From Gadus chalcogrammus (taxonomy: Eukaryota > Chordata > Actinopteri > Gadiformes > Gadidae), in NCBI RefSeq assembly GCF_026213295.1, contig NC_079421.1:21901970-21965969 (forward strand): DNA of 64,000 nucleotides, written 5' to 3'. The position numbers and the translations under genes were made by a program. Below are positions 11,458-25,748 of the stretch, in pieces (within the stretch, counting starts at the first letter, position 1; each line of letters opens with the position of its first letter). The notes under the pieces were generated by a model. That model was not told the DNA's origin. It saw nothing but the letters and a program-made list of their open reading frames with translations, and did not search any database.

Positions 11458-12626
11458 GCCATGTTTTCTGCTTGGCGCTCACAGCTGCCTTGTGCTTGCG
11501 TATGATAATTAAAGATTGATAATTTCCCCCGGGTGCAGACAGTGCAGGGATAAAGACGAAGTTAATTTCGGCTCCTGTGCAGAAAGGAACACACAAACCA
11601 TAAAAATGTACATTGTTAGTTAAGCTTTTAATGGGGTCTGTGTTCACGTCGCCGCCGGCACTTCTTCGGTACTGAGTGATACGTAGGGGTCTTCTTCTGG
11701 AAGCCACACGCGCCTTATTCTGCCTCCCAGACGATGACGTCTCCATGTTAGTTGTACGTCTGCATCTCGCCAAACCAAGGTCTCATGAACGTCCAATGGA
11801 GACCCCATTCACCGACACCAGAACATCGTGTAAGACGGACACGAGGAAGGAACTCCACCACCCTGTCCCCACTCACCCGGCCTTCTCTTTGTTAAACGGA
11901 CAATTAGATAGTGAGCTTATGGTTATTGAAAATGTAGTCTTTTAGCCACTATTTTCATACCCCTGACCTCATCGTTACGGCGTCGCACAGCCTTGAGAGG
12001 AGTGTCATTGGCCAATTTGCCTTTTTAAGTCTCCCCCAGAGATGAATATATGCGCCCGACAATGGCGGCTGAGCCCGTGCGGTGATTCCACTCAATCAGC
12101 GGAGCACTGACAATCCGTCTTGACAATATGGGAAAAAGAGGAAATATGACACAAATGTTCTCATAAATCTATTTAGTATAAGGCATAGCCAAGGGCAAAG
12201 TACTTTGGAGCCTGTGAGAGAAGAAAATGGAGAGTGGGGGGGGGGGGAAAGGGAGAAGTTGAACTCTGAGGATATTAATACCGCTGTGAATATATCTATT
12301 ATCCACATTCATTTCCAAGGCACTGCGGCATAATAAAGCAGGGCCCATTTCCCATTTAAACTCCTCACAGTACTTGGCTGTGGGCTGTATTACGTAGACA
12401 AAATGCCCCTCCGGATCGGTTGCAACTCGGCTATGAACATTTGTCTTTGGTGTGAATGGAAGCTCAGAAAAACCGTTGCCGGGGAAGATACCCCAGCAAG
12501 ACGTCCCAAGGAGGCCATCTGACTGAAGTCAGCTTCATAGAACGCTGCATTCACTCGCTATCAAAGACTTCCGGAATTAGCAGACTAATGTGTCATTCCT
12601 TTTGTGGTTGTACGAGGACGTACGAC

Positions 12627-12662
12627 TGTGTGTGTGTGTGTGTGTGTGTCTGTGTGTGTGTA
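12627..12662. repeat. TG microsatellite
   Basis: (TG)n with one TC step, preceded by acgaggacgtacgac. Confidence 0.8.
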
Positions 12663-13369
12663 TGTCGAGGTCGCGATCCCTTTAACGTAGATACATTACT
12701 TCCAATTACGACGAACATTGCGTATTCCGTATATTGTATGAAATTACAAACGCATTCATGAATTATTAGGGTTGATATTAATATGCATGATTGCCGCCAT
12801 CTCCAACAGCGTTATAATTGTCTGGCAGACATGAGCACTTAAAACGGTAAATATTGTTTATTTATCATGATTGTGTTTTCCTCTGAATTAGTGTTGTTTG
12901 TGCGGGATAACAGGTGACAGGTGTTGTACTGCTGTCTGAGCAGATGTCCTCTGAAACCTTAACCTGTTGTCAGAGATCCACAAACAATCTGATCTGGCTA
13001 TGGAAACAGCTCATCACACGTCCTACAATGCAACCTTAAACATTACAAAACATGGGTATGGATCAATCACAATTAGAGAGAACCCCCCCCCGTCCACTTT
13101 GCGTTTCTGTTCAGTAAACCCGGCTTACAAACGCGGTGGCTATAAGTCAAGTCCACTTTTCGTAGCTCACTGTGCTTGGGAATTGAAATGCCACAGCTGC
13201 CAAACTTAAGGGTTGCATGTTCCCTTCAGTTCCCTCTGCAGAGGAGTGACCTATATAGCACTCTACCTCTCTTTATGTGCGCTGCACATGCCTCGTGTCT
13301 GGGTGTTAACCGGAGATTGAGAAACACTGCAGAATGTCTGGGATTACAAAGAGTGTTGTACATTAGCTA

Positions 13370-13472
13370 CACACACACGCCCACACATGCAAGCACACAC
13401 ACACACACACACACACGCACGCACACACAAAGACACACACGTGCACAAAAACACACACAGACACACACACAG
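13370..13472. repeat. Interrupted CA microsatellite
   Basis: CA units with CGC, TGCAAG, GCACGCA, AAAGA and GTGCAAAA interruptions. Confidence 0.8.
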
Positions 13473-13905
13473 CTTTGGATGGAGATTGACAGAACAATGG
13501 ATGGATGGATTGCTAGATAGATCAAAAATGGTAGCACTTGAACGAAATGCCTTATCAAATCGTTGAGGCATGGAAGAGCATTGCGATGTTTTAAGAAACA
13601 TAAATCAGGGAAATGGTTATAATCACTAGATTGATACACTAAAGCCTTGATTGTTCCTGTTTAATGAGAAATAATGAATTGTAGATTGTGCTACGTGTGA
13701 GCGCTCAATCACCAGGGGAATAATTCAGTGCCGTCTTGTTTTCTGCAAAAACACAGATTTGTTCCTGCACTTCTCGGGCTAACTTGTGTGTACCTTGCTC
13801 TAAAGGTTTAAACAGCTGACAGAGACGAGTGTACAAACCCGCAAGACATAGCCATACGTTCTTTACTCTAATTTGCATAACTTTCATTACATGTTAAGCA
13901 CATTG

Positions 13906-14010
13906 TATACACACACTCACGCATGCACACACACACACACACACGCACATGCACGCACGCCACACACACGCATGCAAGTACATGTGCACACACACATACA
14001 CACACGCACA
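13906..14010. repeat. Interrupted CA / GCAC microsatellite
   Basis: CA blocks are broken by CTCACGCATG, GCACATGCACGCACGC and AAGTACATGTG. Confidence 0.8.
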
Positions 14011-14523
14011 AATTAAAAGCTAATGCTGTCTGACAGTTAGTCTCACAATTCTCTTTCTCAACTCACTTCTTAATTCTCTATTTAGCCCTGCTTCCTCCGA
14101 ACACGTAAGCAGTGGTAGCCTGCGTCGTATCCATGAAGCTCACGGCGTTCCACTCATTCACATCACGACTTGAATGAATCATCGGCATTACCCAACGCGA
14201 CAGTCGGCTGTACTTTGTGCTGTGGAAGCATTGTGTTCATGATGAGCGGAATAGGTTAATGAGCCCCTTTGTTTGGCCCTCCAGTCAACGCTTGCAAATG
14301 TTTCCGTTGTCGTCTGCTGTTGTTTTTCTGACGGCGATGCACACAACGCGGGTGTCAGATATGTATTTTGTACTGCTCACCACATTCTGAGCGTTTGTTG
14401 TTGTTGTTTTGCGAAACATCGCCGCATCAATCAAACGCACTAGCATTAATGATCACCATTAAGGCGGCCATGTTGTTCTGGAAGATATTTGGTATGTGCC
14501 ATCAATGGGTTTAGACATAGCAG

Positions 14524-14648
<125 letters not shown>

Positions 14649-15082
14649 ACAAACCACCTAAATTCTCTTCGGAGAGTGATTCTGCCCTGCATGATGTGTG
14701 GATTTGCGTGTATGTTAGTGCATGTGTGCGTGCTTGAGGGTGTAAATGTGGGTTTGCGTTCTCGCGCGTGTGTGAGTGCGTGCGTGCATGCATGCCTATG
14801 GATGTGTGTGTGTGTGTGTGTGTGCATGAGGACATGGCTGCTAATTTATCCCAATTGTAATATTTCTGTAAATGAAACTGATTCCTATTTTACATTTACA
14901 TCTGGTTTAGCCCCGTGGTTTTCATGCGTACAGCGCTGAGCACGTTCACACAACAAAGACCTCTATGTGCTGTGCGTGCAGAAAACTACTTAATAAGACG
15001 CCCTTATATAAGGACATGAAAACCTAACTATTATTCAACACGTATGGAAGATTTTATAATTTATAGATCAAAGGAATAGATA

Positions 15083-15114
15083 GTAAAAATATATATTTAT
15101 ATATATATATATTT
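15083..15114. repeat. AT-rich (TA)n tract
   Basis: taaaaatatatatttatata and similar, within a generally AT-rich stretch (15040-15260). Confidence 0.75.
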
Positions 15115-15662
15115 TATGAAGTTGTATCAAGTATCTATGTGCAAAAATTACAGTTTTTCCACTTCAGAATGATGACACGCAGGTTTATAGGTAAATAAAA
15201 TATATATGGCTGTTGTCAACACAGATTCACATTTTGTGATTAATAATAAAAAATGTGCTAAAAGGTATTTTATTGTGCATGCGTTATGGCACACTAAATA
15301 TTCCATGCAGGCAGCATCTCAGCCCGAGTCTATATCACAACGTTTCCACTGCATCACACATGCATTCAACACTATTTATTTTCGAATTAGGTCTTACTTT
15401 CCCCCTTTTTATCGTTTAAAAAGGCCCATTAGTCCAGTCAGCTGTCAGAACGGAGATTCTTTTAATTTCCCCACCTGTGGATTGAGCCTGGCTCAGCTCT
15501 TGGAGCATGAAAGGGAATCTCAGGAGTTAAGGTGTCCTGTCCAGTTCGGCAGGGTTGGCAGTGCGAGCGGACAGACTGTCGTGAGCAATATCAGCAGCAG
15601 AACACAGAGCTGTCCGGCTCCACCAGCCCGCCATGAGTGATGAGCTCTCCAGAGATGGCTTT

Positions 15663-15855
15663 CTCTTTTTTTTTTTTTTTGTTCTTTCACCTCCTGTCGG
15701 ATGGGCAGCTCATTGAAAGACCACCCACCCTTCCAACCTCCCTCCATCCCTCCCTCTCTCCCTCCCTCCCCCCTTCACTTCCTCATCCATCCTTCCCCCC
15801 TCTCCATCCATCCCTCCCCTCCTCCCTCCCTCCCTCCCTCCCCCCCCTCCCTCTC
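15663..15855. repeat. Poly-T then CCTCC/CCATC pyrimidine tract
   Basis: T15 at about 15666-15680 and a CCTCCATCC-rich, almost pure pyrimidine stretch at 15720-15855. The PPSIPPSLPPS frames are repeat translations. Confidence 0.8.
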
Positions 15856-16133
15856 ACTTTGTCTGCGTTCCCGGCCCTTGCGTTGTCTCTTTGCTCAGAG
15901 AGTATGGATGTGGACAGAGATAGACACATGCAGGGAGTTTGGCCGTGCTGGTTAGCATGGGGATCCAGTCCCTGACAGCAGATTTCTATGAGAGTTGACA
16001 ATGGGGCCGGGAATGAGAATAATGCTGTTTGCCAGGCTCGAAATTTTGCCTGTCACACGAGACCACTTGCCATGCCAGGAGGGTTTCATGGGTTGAGGTG
16101 GACAAGGAAGGTCCATTTAAAATGCATCTGTGC

Positions 16134-16330
16134 CTCGCTCTCTCCCTCGCTCTCTTCCCCTCTCTCACTCTTCCTCTCTCTATCTCTCTCTCTCCCTCGT
16201 TATCTGTCCGACTGGCTCTCTTTCTCTCTCATTATATCTCTCTTTTTATCTTTCTCTCTCACTCATTACAAGTCTCTCGTTAAATCTCTTTATCTCTCCC
16301 TCATTTCCTCTCTCTTCCTCTCTCATTTTC

Positions 16331-16362
<32 letters not shown>

Positions 16363-16430
16363 GTTTTATCGCTTTCTGTAGCACTCTCTACATCCCTCCC
16401 TCCTCCTACTCTCCCTTTCCCTCTCCCACT
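16134..16430. repeat. CT-rich degenerate pyrimidine array
   Basis: CTCTCTC blocks mixed with TTTATC, CATTATC, CCTC and GTTTTATC. The LSLSLS frames on + and the ER-rich frame on - are repeat translations. Confidence 0.85.
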
Positions 16431-18029
16431 CACGGATGTAGGAAAACAATCATAACAAGGTAAAAGGGATTGAGCATACTCCACGGTAACAAGTACCTGC
16501 AACGACAAACTATACAAAACAGTGCATTCATCAACAAATGTAGGAATCATACTACTTTTATATGCTACCAATTCACGGCCCAACATTTCTAGTGTGTGTG
16601 ATATGCAGAAAAGACAGTACACTAACACAAAAATAACAAGATGGAGGAATATATAGATAGATTGATGGATGGATAGAACGATAGATGAACAGATAGGGTG
16701 AACTAGGTTGACGTTTACCAACAATGCAATCGCGTGTGTGAAGGAGAGCTGTTCCCTCCATCCCACACCCTCACTGTCAAATCCCCAATCGTTCTATAAT
16801 TGATGACTTTGGCATCAGTGAGGCTGAAAATATTGAAAGGATTTGTTTGTAAATTAAACTGTCAGTAATTGCCGCGTTGTGAGATGATGAGATTTCTTAA
16901 AAGGCCCTTCCCCTCTAATGTGTACGTTGGGGAGATAAAGGCTAGGCGTGGGCTACGGAGCTGTGTCTCAGCAGCAGTGTTCAGACGCAACGACGCCTCC
17001 TTCCTGCTCGTCTTCGGTCGGCACACTTATGTTTCAGGGCAGATTTACAGATTTGACCGAGAAGGTCAAGACGCATAGGCACCAGTGATTCCAGGTCGTG
17101 TTCATTTCCTCTGGGTTTGGGATTGGGCGATCCTGCCGGAGGGTGGCCTGGGATCCAGGGCTGGGATGGAAGCAGGATTGAGGCTGTCTCTTATCGCTGC
17201 ACATCACAGCTTTCAGATTTGCCCATCCCCTGTTTTGATGCTCTCATCCCAACAGCTGACTTCATGTATTTATTTCCAAAGATAACCTTCTTAGGTTAAT
17301 GCGCTGTCATAAAATAATCTTTAGAAAATATATTTATTTATTAACTTATTTTATTCAACAAAATGTATTTTAGTGAAATTACAGAGAAACAGTGTTGTTC
17401 ATCTATTCCCACGAGCGGAAAGGTAACCCTTACTTCAGTCTTTTCATTTTTCGATCTCTCAAAAGACACGCCAGGCACAAATCCATGTTTTGCGTTTGCT
17501 CCACATCAACCCATAAAACGCCTGTAAGCCTGTCTTACTCACTAGTATTTACTCCATTCCACGCACTTCACCTGAACAGCGCACCCGGTGCATAGTGCTT
17601 TCACTGTAAAACCAAGTCGCTGCTCTTTTGCAAACTGCAGACGTCTTTTACTGCTGACCGGGGCTGCAGCTCCGGCCTTTGTGCTGCTCTCTGTGTGTGA
17701 TCAAACATAACGCACAAGTGTGTGCGTTAAGTGTTTGGATAGGTTTTTACCACCACGCGTATCGATAACCCGTCAGTGTGAGGCTGCCAATAGGTAAGAG
17801 AATCAGGGCAGGAAATAGTCGCTCTTCCCCCTGCGGTAATCCCCGCTCCCCTAAGATATGGCGCCATCTTGATCGTCCGATAACGATTGCAAGGATTGCG
17901 TTGTCGACCGACTGCAATCTGGCGTTGTGTACGCACGCCGTCGGCATGTTTCATGATCTGCTGTTATTGATCCATATTTAAAAGCATGCACGGGTAAATA
18001 GCCTCATTCCAATGGTAATTAGGCCTTTC

Positions 18030-18690
<661 letters not shown>

Positions 18691-19811
18691 ATCAGGTGGT
18701 CCAGGTTTATCTTCCTGCTTCCATCGTGTTATCACACGATGTATGGGAGTGTTTCCCAGCAGGTCGCCCAGCCATGTGTGTGTGGATCTGACCCCAGGGG
18801 GACGTCTCTCTCCTGAGCCGGTGTTCTGGCCCCGGCATCACGCCGCCCCGCGCCACATCGTCCTCCACAAAACAAAAGCAGCCGTTTCTGCCGCGCCACG
18901 ACGCGTGACATATCGTCTGAAACCCGAGCCCGCGTGTTTCCAGGAGGATATCGACGAGACGCAAGGTTCCCAAACCTGCCACAGCCTCTTAGCCCTGGCA
19001 GCCTGTATCATGTGTAATAAATACAAAATGGCTTTCAGTCAACTTATCTTTGTGGCATCAGGGGGAAGAGGGCCTGGGGTCCATCTCCAACCCGTCACTC
19101 AAAGCCGCGCTCATTTTCATTGATCCACAAAGCGGGAACACGCGCATGAAATGTGTTTTAGGGTTGGATGTGGCGGCATTGTGGCACGGCTGCTTGTTTT
19201 TCATTTATTTCTGTATTTCAATGGTACCCCGCCTCCCACTCCCTGCCTTCATCTATTTCTGTAAGACCATGTTGTGAGTAAAAGTATTTGATAAGTCTGG
19301 ATATTCTTCATCTACGCGCTTTGCTTTTGTGGGTTGCACACCCTCCTCATGTGTCATCGGGGACAGGAATTGATTCTGGATACTAAATTGGGTCATTTTT
19401 TATGACGGGTGGTAATCAATATATAATTTTGAAAGCGCGTGCTGAGCCGCGTCCCGGCATGGTCGTCTCATAGGTGTTGAACGAGTCCTCTGGGAGCGGC
19501 GTTTATTTATTTATCTAGCGTAGTAAACGCACGTCACATGCACAAAGACCGCCCCCGCCGCCAGCGCTGACGAATGCCCCAGAGGGAGCGATGACATCAT
19601 CGGCGGCATCACAGGCCGTCCCAGCCCACAAAACCAATCGTTCAGGAGGGATGCGGCCGGTTGGGTCTGGAAAGTGCATGTGGAAAATAGTAAACACCAT
19701 GTGACGTGTCCTCCAAACATCATTTTTGATTTCACGTATTGATTCATTTGTTTTCTATTTTCCGTTTTGTTAGGGTTTTTTTCCCCATGTGGGGGGAAGG
19801 TGTCACTGTGT

Positions 19812-19813
<2 letters not shown>

Positions 19814-19858
<45 letters not shown>

Positions 19859-19927
19859 CAGAGACAAACACAGACACACACAAACACACACACACACACA
19901 GACACACACACAGACACACACAAACAG

Positions 19928-19961
<34 letters not shown>

Positions 19962-19963
19962 AG
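19814..19963. repeat. CA array with GACA and AACA interruptions
   Basis: A perfect (CA)n start is followed by cacagaca, cacaaaca and acagacac variants. Confidence 0.85.
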
Positions 19964-21398
19964 CATTCCTTGATACCACAGTATTGAGGTTGGCTGCGAG
20001 GCGTGTAAACCCTGCAGCTCTTCTTTGTGCCATCGGGCCACAGTCCCTGGACTCAGACGGCACAGGGGAGATTTCCATCTCGTCCACGTTGTCTTTGTCA
20101 CTTACAGCAATCTTTGTCAAGCGAATCTCTATCAAATAGAGATGGAGAAATAGTTTTTCTTTTCTTTTGAGTACACCACGCCAACTGTGGCATGTTTTTG
20201 CCTTCCTTCAGAATACAAAGCTCTCTGCCTCTCGTCCTCCCTGTCCTTAAGGCTTATTGAGTTAATTTCATTCAGCCAAAGTTGTTGTCTCCAAAATAAA
20301 GCGAGCAGGTCTGCAGCCTGACCTTCCTGCTGCATGGTCCTGCATGGTTGAAATTACCCCGCTCCTTTTGTTGAGTTCAACTCCGCGGTACAGAGCCGCA
20401 CTTTGTGATCCATATTCAAATATTATTCAAATCAGATGCACCCCATTTGCATGTGAAATTGAGGATTTGAAGCCAGGTTGTCTGCATGCTGATCAGAGGA
20501 ACAACCTCTATGGAACGAAGGGTTGAAATTGCGAAAATAAATTATACCGGGTATTAAAATTGATCCTGAATGGGCATATTCCATACTGGCAAATAGCCAC
20601 GACAGACAGTTTTTTTTCTATTCCTGCGTTGCTAAAAATGAAGCTGATTTGCTGCAATCAGTCTGCCTAGGGCTGTCCGGTAGCAATCACATTCGCCCAA
20701 TAATCAAAAGTAAGACTTTCCTTGTGTTGGTGCCACATTAAAGAGCTCCAGATGCTGACGACGAGCTGTGTTCACGCACAGCTCTACCTGTGAACCGACG
20801 TAGCGAGACACACCCGTGGCGTAAACACACCCGTGTGTAAACACCCGTGCGCATGTTAAATCGCGATAAAACCCCTGAAACGTCTCGGCCGTGGCGTTTG
20901 CGCCGTCTTCAAACCAGCTAATCGAGTTGACAGCGCAGTGGAGCGGCGGGTCTGAGACCCTCTCCTCGCCTCGCCCGGCCGTGGCATACCGGCTGAGCCC
21001 CCTTGCTCTTTGCACAAAAGGTCTGTTTTTATTCCACCTGCTGAAGCAGAGGTAAGGAGGGACCGAATCGATTGTTGCGGGCCAAATTGAGCCGAAGTCG
21101 AGCGGCAGGCAGCCACCAGATAAAGGCCGGGCGGGCGTCTGCTGTGTTTATCATCGGGTGGCCTTTTCTTTGTGTGCCACGCTGCCATTTTGATGTGTTA
21201 AGTCATAATAGGGGATCCACCGTTCTTTGGAGGGGCTGCCAATAAAATCGCAGACAGAAGGGATTATGTTTCATGTCTGCCCATTATTGTTTTCCCCTCC
21301 TCTCTGTTTGAGGGTCCCACGCCTCTAAGGTGTATGCCCTGCCTCCCAATCGTCTGGTTTGTGGAGGTCAACGGGCCACGAGGAAGGTTTTGTTGTGG

Positions 21399-21493
21399 GT
21401 ATATATTGTGGTATAAACTCCTAGCTACCTCCGAAGGTGGCGTACTATCTGACCACTGCAACCAAACATTGTTCTCTGATTCTTCTTAATAAA
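21399..21493 (+). mobile_element. Possible solo LTR fragment (TATA box and polyadenylation signal)
   Basis: A TATA-like gtatatattgtggtataaac (21399-21418) is followed about 85 bp later by AATAAA (21488-21493). The intervening sequence is pyrimidine-rich and unique, in the order expected for the U3-R-U5 region of a gypsy- or retrovirus-like LTR. A second AATAAA lies upstream at 21241. The element's ends, a target-site duplication and a second LTR were not found, and no gag/pol frame is present. Chance occurrence of both motifs is possible. Confidence 0.25.
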
Positions 21494-22410
21494 CCAAATT
21501 ACATTCCGTTACTTCCAATGAAGGCTAGATCCCGGCGAACAGAAGAACCCCAGAAGACGGACGCCTAGCTCCAACATAAGATATTTCTCAGAAGAGACCT
21601 TGTCCCTTTTAGCCTTGCGCTTGACAGACAATAACTCGACTGATGTGACGGTTTAGTGATGCGAGGAACAGCACACGCATGCATATTCTAAAGGTCTGTC
21701 TGAAGATAATAGCACAAGCAGACTCAATGTAAATAATACACCGTAGCATGAATCACAACATCTTACCGTCGTCGGTTTGAACCGGCGGCCTGTGTTGCGA
21801 GGGGTTTGCGGAGACTGCCCGTAATTCCTTCCCTGTGATTGGTTGTTGATACCACTCGGCTGATGTGATGATCACTTAATGAAACCGCTAATGTGAAGTG
21901 GAGGGGGCGGGGGCGCGGAGCGGTGTGTGCATGTGTGGGGGGGGGGGGGGGCTGATGCTAATCAGGGTTGAGCTCTAAGGTGCTTCCAACCACGGCGTTC
22001 CCATGCCAGGCTACCTGTCCTCGCCGTCGTCAGAGCGAGAAGGGAATGTCATCGGCATACAGTGACACCTCATTAGCATAGCACGTGAAAGAATCCCATA
22101 ATGTGACAACACCGCCGTTGTTTTTTGTACTTGCGATTTCTCTTTCTCAATCGCTATGGTAACCGTTCCCTGACGCCATCCTCCGCTGTGACTGTTCATC
22201 CTTCTATATGATCTGACCGTACCACAAACTTTGTTTTTGTAGCTTTTGTTTACATTTTAATTAACCTGCATAATAAAGATTTAAAAAAAAATAGAGTTCT
22301 CGTGAGAATGTTAACCATAATGTTTACATCGAGTGAGACCTGGAAATTACACTTTCTAAGTGGTTTACTTAATGAACGCCGATTTTTCAATGCCTACCCC
22401 TAAGGAAATG

Positions 22411-22441
22411 ATTTTCAAATGCATCCTGTGCATTTGAAAAT
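22411..22441. repeat. Perfect 13-bp inverted repeat
   Basis: ATTTTCAAATGCA (22411-22423), a 5-nt loop TCCTG, then TGCATTTGAAAAT (22429-22441). Confidence 0.85.
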
Positions 22442-23042
22442 GCAAAAGCCTAACGTTGAATATTTATTCTGTGTACATAATTAATCATATTCAATGATTG
22501 CTGTATAATCAGGGCAATGACAACAGCCGGAAAAGCCCGGAGCCGCTAGTTATTACATTTGGCTGATTTGCTGCAAGCTACAAACCCCTCTAGGTATAGC
22601 TAAATGCTAGCAGACATTTGGTCTGCCTTAGGCCACACAAAACTCAGTGCCAGAACACCTTGTCTATGTTCCCGACTGGAGCTTTTCTAAATCAATTGTT
22701 TAATAGCTTGCATCCAGAAAGGCCTTGTTTAAGGCACACAGTGGACCTGCTGATTCATTCTTCCCCAAGAATATGAATCATCGTATTTCTGGGTGAGATC
22801 GTGCATGCAGTGGTACTCGCATATAAATAGATCTCATTGTGTGTTTATATTATCATGAATGGTTTTATACGGGAGATAACATAGAAATAACACAATAATG
22901 GTACTCTTTATTAAACCCATTGTGAAATGAATTATCTTCATTTCACCCGTCCCTTGCTAGGTGCTAGGGAACGACTCATGGTGTAATGCCTTGCTCGTGG
23001 GCAAGGGTCTTCACTTGCATCTTCTGTGGTTCGGTAGGAATC

Positions 23043-23409
23043 CTAGCCTGGCTAACGCCAGACCTCATCTCCATCTACATTGAGATGAGGTCTGGGAACC
23101 ACACGTTCATTTTCTCGTATTTGAGGCGTGGTTTACGATTGCCCGGAGCCGTTTATTGGGCGCTACGAATGTCTATCATATGAGTCTGTACGTACCTCAT
23201 AGCCAATCGTATCAATTACACCAGATGACGTATGTAGAGTGACAAAAATTCGATGAGGAAGAAGACGATGGGTGTGTTGAATAGACGTCGTCATCGTCTT
23301 GCCGTCCCTCCCCGTTCTGTGATTGGTTCCCTATCTCAGGTGAAATTCGGATCCATGGAATCCAGGAAATGAAATCGCACGTGAGGCAGCAAGGGTCTAC
23401 CCAGGCTAG
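23043..23409. mobile_element. Putative short element with TAGCCTGG termini and an internal hairpin
   Basis: The left end reads ctagcctggctaacgccaga. The reverse complement of the right end, near 23391-23409, reads ccctagcctgggtagaccc, so both ends begin TAGCCTGG in inverted orientation. Just inside the left end, CCAGACCTCATCTC (23058-23071) pairs perfectly with GAGATGAGGTCTGG (23082-23095) across a 10-nt loop. I believe similar sequences recur in fish genomes but cannot name the family. A SINE lies immediately beyond the right end. Confidence 0.45.
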
Positions 23410-23425
23410 GGGAATCCCTCGTGAA

Positions 23426-23537
23426 CATGGGGAAAACAAACAAACTCCACTCAGAGTGGCCCCCCTCCCCTCCAGGGTTTGAACCCAGGACCTTCTCCCT
23501 GCTGTGAGACAGCAGTGCCCCCACCACGCCCCCCACA
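23426..23537 (-). mobile_element. tRNA-derived SINE fragment, minus strand
   Basis: On the minus strand it reads a degenerate A-box region, then cactgctgtctcacagcag, then gaaggtcctgggttcaaacc (B-box-like), then gagtggagtttgtttgtttt and ccccatg. This order (CACTGCTGCCTCACAGCA, AAGGTCCTGGGTTCGAA, TGTGGAGTTTGCATGTTCTCCCC) is a familiar teleost interspersed repeat. Several substitutions from that pattern indicate an old copy. Confidence 0.65.
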
Positions 23538-25748
23538 GGAATGTGTTTGAGATGGCACGCACACCCACGCCTCTTCGGTGGTCGTTCTCCAGGGACCACG
23601 GCGGATATGTAGATGAAAGCGCTTCGAGGACTCGTCCCGTATGGTGTCGGACACACCCAAAGAACAACAAATACGACGTGCCCCAGCTTGGAGTTTACTT
23701 TCTGCCTCCCCGGTGCGTCTGGGCTGCATCCCTGCGTGGGTCGATGCCTGCTCCAGGTATTCTCTTCCCATGCATTGGTTTTTGTCCTTCTCTGAGGCGA
23801 GAGCAGTATCTACACATCAGCATGAACTCATTTCCCGAACACCCACATTTTATCTGCAGTCTATCTGCAAGCCGAGTGTGCCCTCTGGAATTCCTCCCTG
23901 GCTGTAAGAAGCTGCACCCTTCGTGTCTTTCCTCGGGGACACGTCTGGGAGTGTGCTTGTAGAGGCTGGAGCCCAGCAGGTGGAGCGTGTCCTACACCGC
24001 TGGAGGTACTCCTGCCTTTGTCTCGGTCCACATCGACAGGTCTCGGTCGCGCCTCGTGTGTCAGCGATGCAGCTATGCAGGCGGCTGATCTGCATGAGGG
24101 CCATGAAAACAAGTAAATCAGCCAGTTAATTCCTCTCCAAACCCCAAAGTCTCATTCCGCCACTGATGAGTTTAAGGATTGCCTGAGGTAGAAATGGGCC
24201 TTGTTTATAGCTCGGTAATCTCACGTACCCAGTCTCCATGTCCCCCGTGGATGCAAAACACAAAAAGAGAGGGAGGGAGAGAGAGAAATAGAGAAATAGA
24301 GAGCAGTTGACTCCAATCAATAGTCTGCGTTTCCCTGTTTAAACACTGCATGAATGTGCATTTATTTATACATGTGTTTTCAGGCAGCCGCGTGTTCAGT
24401 GTGATGTCTAGTGTATACCACCGCTGCTAAATGAAGACAGAGATGGTAGGGTTGGAGGAATTGATCTGACCTTTCTGGTCGAGCGAGGGATATAAATCCC
24501 TGTATTGACTTTATTAGTGTTGTATAGCGACACACACAATGTCCCGGCCTGCCCGGTGACATGCAGACTGCAGAGCTCGGGCTGCGAGGCGCTGGCTCAA
24601 TGCCGTTAAATGGCATTCTCTGCGTTACACTGAGATGGGTAGAGATGGCATGTATCTAAACGGCTCGCTTTGGACTTTGACCTCATCGTTATCTGCCAGA
24701 CGAATCGGTACATCTTTTACTATTGATATTTCTAAATATTTCAAATTGTACATGATGGGTTCATGGAGGTTTGTTGTTTTGTTCGCTTGTTAGATCACTC
24801 TTTCATGTTCATCCAGCGACATGACTATCTGTCCGTCTTGGCTATAGCGATTCATTAAATCCTATCTGTACTTTTATTATGAAGACACAATATAGTCGGT
24901 TATCCTGGCTGGGAGATTAGGTGATACACTGACGTTGTGTAACTTACATTGGACCAATTATTCGTTGGATTGACCGTTCGGGTAAAAGCACATCAAAGGG
25001 AACCTGACAACAGTTTGCTTTGTAAAAGAATATATATTTATATATGTTCATCATTTGTCTAAAAGGCCTTAAATAATCAGAGATAGTGACGGGAGAAATT
25101 GGCAAGATAGTGAGAGTTCAAAGTCCAATACAGAAGAGGAAGAGAACGGCTATACTGGACAGACAGTGTCAATCAAACACAGAGAGCGCTGATGGGATGG
25201 CATCTGTCACCGTGGAGCCGCTCCAAAGCCCGGATTCATGCCCACTAGAAATGGCACTCAGAAAACGGGTTGGAAAGAATTCCACCGAAAAACAGAAAGC
25301 GATATTACGCAACGTGTGCAAAAGCAGCCAGTGGTGTGTGTTGGATCTGCTGTACTGTAATGTTAGGAGCAGCAGCTGACAAACATAACAGCCTTTTCTT
25401 AGGCTGTTATTTAACGTCAATTCTGAAATAAACCGTCAGGAGGTGTGGCTTTTAAGTGTAAATCTTTTAAACTTTTTTTTTTACACGCTTAATTGTATTA
25501 AAGTAGAAAAACAAATCCATCAAGGGAGCGGTTGGATCCCTCCAGAACTGGGCTGCTCTAGCCCTGAGCTGCGTCATCACCACCACCGCGTTCCGCAAAG
25601 GAGACGTCTCCGCAACAGAGACGTCAGGGGGGGTATCGGCTGGGAGCCGCGCAGGGCTCTGTGATCCTCAGGAACGATGGGGGTCATGTTTGGCCTCTAA
25701 ACGGAGAGGCACCCTGCTACCGCGTCAACAACGGAATGAAAATAAACG

